From positions 248,001-312,000 of the forward strand of contig NZ_JAJKBG010000004.1 of NCBI RefSeq assembly GCF_022750635.1: DNA of 64,000 nucleotides, read 5' to 3'. Within the stretch, counting starts at the first letter, position 1, and each line of letters opens with the position of its first letter. The position numbers were made by a program, and so were the translations under genes. Origin of the DNA: Brevundimonas pishanensis. GTDB taxonomy: Bacteria > Pseudomonadota > Alphaproteobacteria > Caulobacterales > Caulobacteraceae. Below are positions 46,974-53,634 of this stretch, piece after piece. Under the pieces are notes generated by a model. It searched no databases, was not told the origin of the DNA, and worked only from the letters and a program-made list of their open reading frames with translations.

Positions 46974-47321
46974 ATGTTCATCGATCACCCCAGTATCAGC
47001 GACGAGGAACGCACCCCGACCGACGCCGTGATCGAAGCTGCCAACTATGGCATCGCCCTTCGCCGCGAGCACGGGCGCGGCGGCACGGAGGTGGGTCTGG
47101 AACGCGCCCGTCGCCTGTCCTCGGGCGAGCGGGTCAGTGATCGCGACATCAAGGTCATGAACGCATGGTTCGCCCGCCACGCCGTCGACAAACGCGGCAA
47201 GTTCTGGGGCCACCCGACCAAGCCGTCAGCGGGCTATATCGCGTGGCATCTGTGGGGCGGTGATGCTGGTCAGGAGTGGATCGCGAACCTTCGACTACGC
47301 TTAAAGAAAAACGATTTGTAG
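46974..47321 (+). CDS. Small protein with a phage-associated domain
   Basis: A 115-residue protein, divergent from rlmJ by 48 bp. The sequence is basic and short, with the pattern ALRREHGRGGTEVGLERARR, MNAWFARHAVDK, and AGYIAWHLWGGDAGQEWIAN. I recognise this order (GGT.VG..RA..L..G, FARH, G.IAW.LWGGDAG) from C-terminal domains of some phage proteins and from small stand-alone bacterial ORFs, but no function is established. Its composition is GC-rich like the surrounding chromosome. The 3' end overlaps the tail of the convergent A+T-rich reading frame by 52 bp. Confidence 0.72.
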   Translation: MFIDHPSISDEERTPTDAVIEAANYGIALRREHGRGGTEVGLERARRLSSGERVSDRDIKVMNAWFARHAVDKRGKFWGHPTKPSAGYIAWHLWGGDAGQEWIANLRLRLKKNDL

Positions 47322-47892
47322 GCAGCTAACTTAGGTCGCTCAGAAAACCCGTATAGCTCTTCAGCGGTAACCTTAAAGTATTTAGCCCTTACCGGATCTA
47401 AGCAGCTGAATATCACTACAACAGATTCTTGCAAATTATCTAACAACGTTCCATCTTTAATCTTAGATACCAATTTAAATGAAAGATGTTCTCCACCACC
47501 GACCACCACACGTTTTCGGCTAACTGCTGAGCTCCCCCTTGCACTCCAGTTTTTTCTTTCTGATTCAACAAAATACCGGAATGATCAATAAAATGTCCAC
47601 TGAATGAGACATCAACAACATTGATAACAATAGGATATTTTCTTCTATTCCATATTTCAAATTCTATTGAGCAGTACAATTTACCATTAGAACCCAAAAT
47701 ATTGGGATCATCAGAATTAATATTTCCAGATTCTACCCCATAGCTTTTAAATACAACTATAGGCCTCCACCCCATTTGCTGACGGAATGAAAACATCAGT
47801 GACAATAGCGAAACGGTAAAGGTACCGACTGTCAAAGATACGTACGCAACGAATTGAGCAACTGACACGTACTTCGTTAACCAGTCGACCAT
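47270..47892 (-). pseudogene. A+T-rich membrane-protein gene, apparently frameshifted
   Basis: The first frame (start ATG 47892, GGGGGAG upstream) gives a protein with one membrane helix (FVAYVSLTVGTFTVSLLSLMF, about residues 14-34) and a soluble beta-rich part (YCSIEFEIWNRRKYPIVINVVDVSF). It ends at a stop at 47440 after an A+T-rich tail. A second frame from about 47509 continues with plausible coding (EHLSFKLVSKIKDGTLLDNLQ and IFSCLDPVRAKYFKVTAEELY) to 47270. Losing two bases (or gaining one) within the TGG-repeat-rich segment near 47493-47513 joins them into about 200 residues. Base composition is unlike the neighbours: 47641-47700 holds only 17 G/C in 60. No known family is recognised. 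Confidence 0.6.
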
Positions 47893-47906
47893 TTTCTCCC
47901 CCTCGC

Positions 47907-47935
47907 ATAAAACCCCCGTCATTTCTGACGGGGGT
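47907..47935 (-). terminator. Rho-independent terminator after the A+T-rich gene start side / tdh end
   Basis: ACCCCCGTCA/TGACGGGGGT arms (47912-47921 with 47926-47935) with a 4-nt loop are followed on the minus strand by TTTTATG. It ends the kbl-tdh transcript, 10 bp after the tdh stop and 15 bp before the start of the A+T-rich gene. Confidence 0.87.
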
Positions 47936-47944
47936 TGGTAAACC

Positions 47945-48988
47945 TTAGTCCCAGTTGAGGATGACCTTGCCGGACTGGCCGGACTTCATCGCCTCGAAAC
48001 CTTCGCGATACTGAGAATAGTGCAGCTGGTGGGTGATCAGCGGCTGCAGGTCTAGACCGGCTTTCAGCAGACCCAGCATCTTGCGCCAGGTGGTGAACAT
48101 CTCGCGGCCATAGACGCCCTTGATGTTGATGGCCTTAAGGATGATCTGGCCCCAGTCCGTCTCGGTCGGCTTGGACGGAATGCCCAGCAGCGCCAGACCC
48201 CCGCCCATGATCAGGGTGTCCACGCATTGCTTGAAGGCAATCGGCGAGCCCGACATTTCCAGCGCCACGTCGAAACCGACCTTGAGGCCCAGTTCCTTCA
48301 TCACGTCGTGCAGGTCTTCCTTGGTGGTGTTCACGGTGCGAACGCCCGGCACGACCTTTTGCGCCAGCTCCAGACGGAAGTCGTTGATGTCGGTCAGCAC
48401 CACGGTACGCGCACCGGCGTGACGGGCCACGGCGGCGGCCATGACGCCGATCGGGCCTGCGCCCGTCACCAGAACGTCCTCACCCAGCAGGTCGAACTGC
48501 TGCGCGGTGTGAACGGCATTACCGAACGGGTCGAGGATGGCACCGATTTCGTACGGCACATCATCCGGAAGTTCGATCACGTTGAAGGCCGGAGCCACCA
48601 CGTATTCGGCAAAGCAGCCCTGACGGTTCACGCCGATACCGCGCGTGTGCGGATCGAGGTGGAAGTGACCTGCGCGGGCGGCCTCGGAGTTCAGGTCGAT
48701 GACGTGACCTTCCGCCGAGACGCGCTGGCCGATCTTGAGCGGGCGGTCCACTTCGGCACCGATGGCAACGATATCGCCAGCGAACTCGTGACCGGTAATC
48801 ATCGGAACGGGCACGTTCTTTTGCGACCACTCGTCCCAGTTCCAGATGTGGATGTCGGTGCCGCAAACCGCCGTGCGGCGCACGCGGATCAGAACGTCTT
48901 CCGGACCATATTCCGGGATCGGCGCGGTGATCTGTTCCAGACCTTCAGCGGGCTGGGTCTTGGCCAGCGCCTGCATAGTATCGGCCAT
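47945..48988 (-). CDS. tdh: L-threonine 3-dehydrogenase lacking the structural-zinc cysteines
   Basis: Zinc-dependent alcohol dehydrogenase-fold enzyme that oxidises L-threonine to 2-amino-3-ketobutyrate with NAD+. The catalytic site is intact: CGTDIHIWNWDEWSQ (zinc Cys near residue 38), GHEFAGDIV, and the Rossmann motif VTGAGPIGVMAAAVARHAGA (about 168). EGHVIDLNSEAARAGHFHL (about 92-110) replaces the usual stretch with four zinc-binding Cys (HxxCGHCRNCRAGRRHLC type). All four positions are changed, so the structural zinc appears lost. The 347 residues are otherwise typical. kbl lies upstream on the same strand, giving the standard threonine-to-glycine pathway with gene order kbl then tdh. 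Confidence 0.94.
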   Translation of the reverse strand: MADTMQALAKTQPAEGLEQITAPIPEYGPEDVLIRVRRTAVCGTDIHIWNWDEWSQKNVPVPMITGHEFAGDIVAIGAEVDRPLKIGQRVSAEGHVIDLNSEAARAGHFHLDPHTRGIGVNRQGCFAEYVVAPAFNVIELPDDVPYEIGAILDPFGNAVHTAQQFDLLGEDVLVTGAGPIGVMAAAVARHAGARTVVLTDINDFRLELAQKVVPGVRTVNTTKEDLHDVMKELGLKVGFDVALEMSGSPIAFKQCVDTLIMGGGLALLGIPSKPTETDWGQIILKAINIKGVYGREMFTTWRKMLGLLKAGLDLQPLITHQLHYSQYREGFEAMKSGQSGKVILNWD

Positions 48989-49046
48989 CGTTTCACTCCC
49001 TGAGTGTTTTTCGCCTGCCCTTAAAAGAGCAGTTTAAATCCTGAAA

Positions 49047-49087
49047 CGGATCATCACGGCCTTTCTCGGGACACCTGTGATGATCCG
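49047..49087. repeat. 11-bp perfect inverted repeat between kbl and tdh
   Basis: CGGATCATCAC (49047-49057) and GTGATGATCCG (49077-49087) are separated by 19 nt within the 114-bp gap. It may be a hairpin in the kbl-tdh mRNA that protects or uncouples the two cistrons, or an operator. It has no T-run. Confidence 0.7.
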
Positions 49088-49102
49088 GTATTATGTCCGC
49101 CC

Positions 49103-50308
49103 TTAGGCGATGACGCCCAGTTCCTTACCCGCTTGGGTGAAGGCGGCGACCGCTTGGTCGATCTGCTCGAAGGTGTGAGCCGCCGACATCTGGGTGCGGA
49201 TGCGGGCTGCACCACGCGGTACGACCGGGAAGCTGAATCCGATCACATAGACGCCCAGTTCCAGCAGTCGCGCCGCCATGTCCTGCGCCAGCTTGGCATC
49301 GCCCAGCATGACCGGAATGATCGGGTGCTCGCCCGGCAGCAGGTCGAAACCTGCGTCTGCCATTTTCGAGCGGAAGCGTTGGGCGTTGGCGAACAGTTGC
49401 TCGCGCAGCTTGTCGCCCTCCTCGCCCGCCGCGATGCGGATAGCTTCCAGCGACGAACCGCAAACCGCAGGGGCCAGCGCGTTCGAGAACAGGTACGGAC
49501 GGGCGCGCTGCTTCAGCAACGAAACCACATCGCCATTGGCACAGATAAAGCCGCCCATTGCGCCGCCCAGCGCCTTGCCGAAGGTGCCGGTGACGAAATC
49601 GACCTTCACTCCATTATGCGCGAACGAGCCGCGGCCCTTGGGACCAAGGAAGCCCGTGGCGTGGCAGTCATCGACCATGATCAGGGCGTTATACTGGTCG
49701 GCCAGTTTGCGGATTTCATCCAGCTTGCCGATGTAGCCGTCCATCGAGAAGGCACCGTCGGTGGCGATGATGATGTCGCGGGCACCGTCTGCGCGGGCTT
49801 GTTTCAATTGGGCTTCCAGATCGGCCATGTCCGAGTTGGCAAAGCGATAGCGCTTGGCCTTGCACAGACGCACACCGTCGATGATGGAGGCGTGGTTCAG
49901 GCTGTCCGAAACAATCGCGTCCTCTGCACTGAACAGCGGCTCGAAGATGCCACCGTTGGCGTCGAAGGCGGCGGCGAACAGGATGGTGTCCTCAAAGCCG
50001 AGATAGTCGGCGATGGCACGTTCCAGCTCTTTGTGGATTTCCAGCGTGCCGCAGATGAAGCGAACCGATGCGGTACCCGCACCCCACTTTTCCTGCGCCT
50101 TGATACCGGCCTGGGTGACGCGCTCGTCACCGGCCAGGCCGAGGTAGTTGTTGGCGCAGAAGTTCAGCACGTCGCGGCCATTGACCGAGATCACAGGCCC
50201 TTGGCGCGAGGCGATCACGCGCTCGGGCTTGGTGAGGCCCTGTGCGTCGATATCAGCCAGTTCAGCCGAAACACGTTCGTAGAATGCAGGATTCGCAGAT
50301 TGGGTCAT
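49103..50308 (-). CDS. kbl: Glycine C-acetyltransferase (2-amino-3-ketobutyrate CoA ligase)
   Basis: PLP enzyme that splits 2-amino-3-ketobutyrate with CoA into glycine and acetyl-CoA. The alpha-oxoamine synthase family is clear: NGRDVLNFCANNYLGLAGD, VDDCHATGFLGPKGRGSF, the PLP lysine in FVTGTFGKALGGAMGGF (about residue 244) and SFPVVPRGAARIRTQMSAAH. The 401 residues are normal. It is the first gene of the threonine degradation pair. Confidence 0.96.
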   Translation of the reverse strand: MTQSANPAFYERVSAELADIDAQGLTKPERVIASRQGPVISVNGRDVLNFCANNYLGLAGDERVTQAGIKAQEKWGAGTASVRFICGTLEIHKELERAIADYLGFEDTILFAAAFDANGGIFEPLFSAEDAIVSDSLNHASIIDGVRLCKAKRYRFANSDMADLEAQLKQARADGARDIIIATDGAFSMDGYIGKLDEIRKLADQYNALIMVDDCHATGFLGPKGRGSFAHNGVKVDFVTGTFGKALGGAMGGFICANGDVVSLLKQRARPYLFSNALAPAVCGSSLEAIRIAAGEEGDKLREQLFANAQRFRSKMADAGFDLLPGEHPIIPVMLGDAKLAQDMAARLLELGVYVIGFSFPVVPRGAARIRTQMSAAHTFEQIDQAVAAFTQAGKELGVIA

Positions 50309-50352
50309 GTTTGCTCGCTACGCCGTTTTTCCGCAGGATTAAACCCCTATTC

Positions 50353-51177
50353 TTACGGGGCCTTGGGCGGAGTATTCCCTCGTTCCGCAGCATCCGTAAA
50401 GGCCGAGAGCGTGACCTTGCCGCCGCAGGCCTCGATGTCGGCCGGAATGGTCGGCAGAGCGCCGCCACCGGGTGCATAGACATACCATCCCCTCACCTTC
50501 GGACAGACTGTCTCGCCCTGCGCCTCATTGGGGATGACGGACCAGCCGATGAAGAACCGGGCGGTGTCTCCCGCCTTAAGTTCGATACGGTCCTTGCCCT
50601 CGACTGAGGCAAAGTAGCTGTCCGTCGTGCGCTGGACTTTCAGGGCACTGGTCTGGTCCTGAACGGGTCTGAGTTCGGGCCACTTCGGCAGAAGACAGCC
50701 CGTCGCGCCCTTAACCTTTAGAGTGACCGGCAAATGGCGATGGCCCATACCGGCGTCCATCTCTCCGGTTTCCAACTCAAGCTGATCTGCACGGCAGGCC
50801 GTCAGGGTCGGTGCCGGAGCCGCCGTATTGGCGACGCGCGTACATTGAAGCGCCTCTCCGTCAGCTTGGGTCAGCGTGCCGACATCCTTGTTGTCCTCGT
50901 TGACCAGACGCCAGCTCACACGCCCGTCGCTGTATTCTATGCCGCGCTGAGCACCACGGGCGGTCATCCGGACCTCGCTGCCGTTCAGCGTCATATGCGC
51001 CAGCCCCCCCTGATCATAGCTGACCGTCAAAGGCTGCCCCTCGCCGCAGGAATACGTCACGACCTGCGAGGCCATCGCGGGATCCAGTTTTAGCCCCCCG
51101 CTCGTTTCCTGAGGCGTGGCCTGCTGCTGACAGGCCGCAAGCAAGGGCAGGATCACGCCCAGTTTGATCATCCGCAT
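50353..51177 (-). CDS. Lipoprotein with MliC-like and DUF4232 domains
   Basis: From ATG 51177 (MRMIKLGVILPLLAACQQQ) a lipoprotein of 274 residues with its lipobox Cys near 16. Residues about 40-120 match the MliC lysozyme-inhibitor fold (TYSCGEGQPLTVSYDQGG, two half-cystines, ALQCT). Residues about 130-265 match DUF4232 (LTACRADQLELETG, GHRHLPVTLKVKGATGCLLPKWPEL, CPKVRGWYVYAP). Two exported domains in one protein is a plausible fusion. It diverges from the ZnuD-like receptor gene, with a Zur-like palindrome in the intervening 143 bp. It ends 44 bp before the kbl start on the same strand. Confidence 0.78.
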   Translation of the reverse strand: MRMIKLGVILPLLAACQQQATPQETSGGLKLDPAMASQVVTYSCGEGQPLTVSYDQGGLAHMTLNGSEVRMTARGAQRGIEYSDGRVSWRLVNEDNKDVGTLTQADGEALQCTRVANTAAPAPTLTACRADQLELETGEMDAGMGHRHLPVTLKVKGATGCLLPKWPELRPVQDQTSALKVQRTTDSYFASVEGKDRIELKAGDTARFFIGWSVIPNEAQGETVCPKVRGWYVYAPGGGALPTIPADIEACGGKVTLSAFTDAAERGNTPPKAP

Positions 51178-51280
51178 GGTGGTTTCCCCGCTGTTGGAGC
51201 CGCCCGATGGCCAGCCGATATGACCTAAACGCCACAAAGCATGCGCGGCTCCGACGCTTTGAACGGAAAGCGGTTGCGAA

Positions 51281-51302
51281 GTGATATAATATAACATATC
51301 AC
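51281..51302. promoter_or_regulatory. Zur-like palindromic operator overlapping a TATAAT box
   Basis: GTGATATAATATAACATATCAC is a near-palindrome that fits the A/T-rich Zur box type with ATAACATATC. It contains TATAAT (51285-51290) 30 nt before the receptor start. Zinc-dependent repression of the ZnuD-like gene is inferred. Confidence 0.65.
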
Positions 51303-51320
51303 GTCGCTCCATCAGGTCTT

Positions 51321-53396
51321 ATGGTGGTGTTTATGACGAACAAGTCTCTGCTTCTTTCCGTCTCGCTGTTGTCCCTTTGCGCGGGCGCGGCCCACGCACA
51401 GCAAGCTAGCGGCGATCCCCACGACCATGTCACCGAGGTTGAGGAAATCGTCGTCCGCGCCCTGCCACTGGGCCGCTCCGGTGACGACGTTGCCTCCCAC
51501 GTTTCGCTGCTCAGCGGCGAAGCCTTCGTCCAGCGCCGCACCTCGACGCTGGGTGACACCCTCAGCAGCCTTCCCGGCGTGAACTCGGACGCCTTTGGCG
51601 GCGGTGCCAGCCGCCCTGTCATCCGTGGCCAGACCAGCCCGCGCGTCAAAATCCTCAGCGAAGGCGCTGGCCTGATCGACGCCTCGGAGGTTTCCCCCGA
51701 CCACGCCGTTTCGGGCGAACCGCTGCTGATGGAAGGCGTGGAAATCCTGCGCGGCCCGTCGGCCCTTCTCTATGGTGGTGGTGCCATAGGCGGCGCCGTT
51801 AACCTGTTGGACAAGAAGATCCCGACCCGCATCCCGCTGAACGGTGGTGAGGGTGTGGTCGAATACCGCCACGGCAGCGTGGATAACGAAGACGCCGGGG
51901 TTGTCGGCCTGACGGTTGGCGCGGGCCAGTTTGCCCTGCGCCTCGAAGCTGTGGGTCGCCGTAGCGATGATTATCGCATCCCCGACAGCGACGAAGACCG
52001 CCTCGACGGCAGCTACAATAACACCTTCACCGGCACGATCGGTGCCTCCTGGATCGGCGACAAGGGTTATCTGGGTGCGGCCTTCACCCAGCAGAAGAGC
52101 ACCTACGGCCTGTCGGGCCACAGCCACGAGTTCGCCTCGTGCCATCCGCACGGCACCTCGCTGCACTGCGGCGGTCATGACGACCATGGCCATGATGACC
52201 ACGACGATCACGACGACGATCACGACCACGACCATGACCACGCAGCACCGGAAGTGCGCCTGCTAAGCCAACGGGTCGATCTGCGCGGTGAACTGCGCAA
52301 CCCGATGCAGGGCATCGAACGCATCCGTCTGCGTGCTGGCTACACCGACTACGAGCACAAGGAAGTGGAAGAAGGCGAGGTCCTGACCACCTTCAGCAAC
52401 AAGGGCTATGACGGTCGCCTCGAAGTCCAGCACTCCGAATGGAACGGCCTGCGCGGCGTCGGTGGTGTTCAGATCAGCAAGACCGAGTTCGGTGCGGTAG
52501 GTCTTGAGTCCTATCTGCGCCCGACCGAAACCCAGTCCACCGGCCTCTTCGTTATGGAAGAGTACGAACTGGGCGGCTGGCATCTGGAAAGCGCAGTGCG
52601 CAAGGATTGGACCGAAACCTCCGTGTTGAACGGTGCGTCGGTCGATCACGATCCGCTGTCTGTCTCCGCGTCCGCCCTGTGGCACTTCAATCCGCAATGG
52701 ACGGTCGCCTTGTCGCTGGCGCGTTCGCAGCGTGCACCTACCGCGCAGGAAATGTTCGCACGCGGCGTCCACCTGGCGACCAACACCTATGAGCTGGGCA
52801 CCGCTTCGCTGAACCTCGAGACCGCCAAGTCCGCCGAACTGACCCTTCGCAAGGCCGAGGGTCGCCTGACCGGTACCGTCAGCGTCTATAGCTATGACTA
52901 TGACAACTACATTTTCGCCAACACTCTGGATCAGCACGAAGACTTCCGCCTGATCCGCTACGAGCAGGCGGACGCCAAATTCACCGGCATCGACGCCGAG
53001 GTGACCGCCAAGATCACGCCGGCTCTGAGCGCAACCGTCTATGGCGACTATGTCCGCGCCAAGCTGGACAGCGGCGATAACCTGCCCCGCATCCCCGCGG
53101 GCCGCTTGGGCGCTCGCCTGTCGGGCTATCATGGCCCGTGGTCGGGTGAACTGGATTACAGCCACGTCTTCGAACAGGCCAAGGTCGCCGACTATGAAGA
53201 CAAGACCCCCGGCTATGACCTGTTGAGCGCAACCGCTGCCTACGGCTTCAACATCGCCGACAAGGCCGATGCCGAAATCTACGTACGCGGCACCAATCTG
53301 CTGGACGAAAAGGCCTGGAGCCACGCCTCGTTCCTCGGCGAACGCGCTCCGATCCGTGGACGCGGTGTGACCGCCGGTGTGCGCGTGCGCTTCTAA
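51321..53396 (+). CDS. ZnuD-like TonB-dependent outer-membrane receptor with His-rich loop
   Basis: A 691-residue outer-membrane receptor. The signal peptide ends CAGAAHAQ. TonB-box-like EEIVVRALPLG is at about 37-47 and the plug domain at about 50-160 (TLGDTLSSLPGVNS, GGGASRPVIRGQTSPRVKIL, GPSALLYGGGAIGGAVN). A barrel follows to the C-terminal RGRGVTAGVRVRF. An extracellular loop carries CHPHGTSLHCGGHDD and a long His/Asp run (about residues 270-312), the hallmark of the zinc receptor ZnuD. Upstream lies a Zur-like palindrome. ATG 51321 is used; an ATG at 51333 is also possible. Zinc as substrate is inferred; Ni or Cu would be alternatives. Confidence 0.9.
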   Translation: MVVFMTNKSLLLSVSLLSLCAGAAHAQQASGDPHDHVTEVEEIVVRALPLGRSGDDVASHVSLLSGEAFVQRRTSTLGDTLSSLPGVNSDAFGGGASRPVIRGQTSPRVKILSEGAGLIDASEVSPDHAVSGEPLLMEGVEILRGPSALLYGGGAIGGAVNLLDKKIPTRIPLNGGEGVVEYRHGSVDNEDAGVVGLTVGAGQFALRLEAVGRRSDDYRIPDSDEDRLDGSYNNTFTGTIGASWIGDKGYLGAAFTQQKSTYGLSGHSHEFASCHPHGTSLHCGGHDDHGHDDHDDHDDDHDHDHDHAAPEVRLLSQRVDLRGELRNPMQGIERIRLRAGYTDYEHKEVEEGEVLTTFSNKGYDGRLEVQHSEWNGLRGVGGVQISKTEFGAVGLESYLRPTETQSTGLFVMEEYELGGWHLESAVRKDWTETSVLNGASVDHDPLSVSASALWHFNPQWTVALSLARSQRAPTAQEMFARGVHLATNTYELGTASLNLETAKSAELTLRKAEGRLTGTVSVYSYDYDNYIFANTLDQHEDFRLIRYEQADAKFTGIDAEVTAKITPALSATVYGDYVRAKLDSGDNLPRIPAGRLGARLSGYHGPWSGELDYSHVFEQAKVADYEDKTPGYDLLSATAAYGFNIADKADAEIYVRGTNLLDEKAWSHASFLGERAPIRGRGVTAGVRVRF

Positions 53397-53427
53397 AGCC
53401 ACACTCACTCCAACATTCCAAAAAGTT

Positions 53428-53460
53428 GAGGGGCGGGATCGACGGATTCCGCCCCTCTTT
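53428..53460 (+). terminator. Rho-independent terminator after the ZnuD-like gene
   Basis: A 9-bp stem GAGGGGCGG/CCGCCCCTC (53428-53436 with 53449-53457) is followed by TTTGCG. The remaining bases to 53634 hold no gene and should contain the promoter of the next receptor. Confidence 0.8.
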
Positions 53461-53634
53461 GCGTTGAACCTTCCAACACCTGACGTTCATGGAACGATTT
53501 TCTTGCGATCGACCTCATGGTCAGGCCGGATTTTTAAACTGCGGTTCAGCCAGCGTTCACCGCTGCAGTTCTAAGCCGATAACAACAATAAAGCCGACTG
53601 GCCTCCCCGTCGGTCGGTAACCCTCAGGACTGAT

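Noticed and set aside
52121..52260. His/Asp-rich tract as a tandem DNA repeat or CRISPR-like array
   Set aside because: It is in-frame coding for the metal-binding loop of the receptor, with no spacers.
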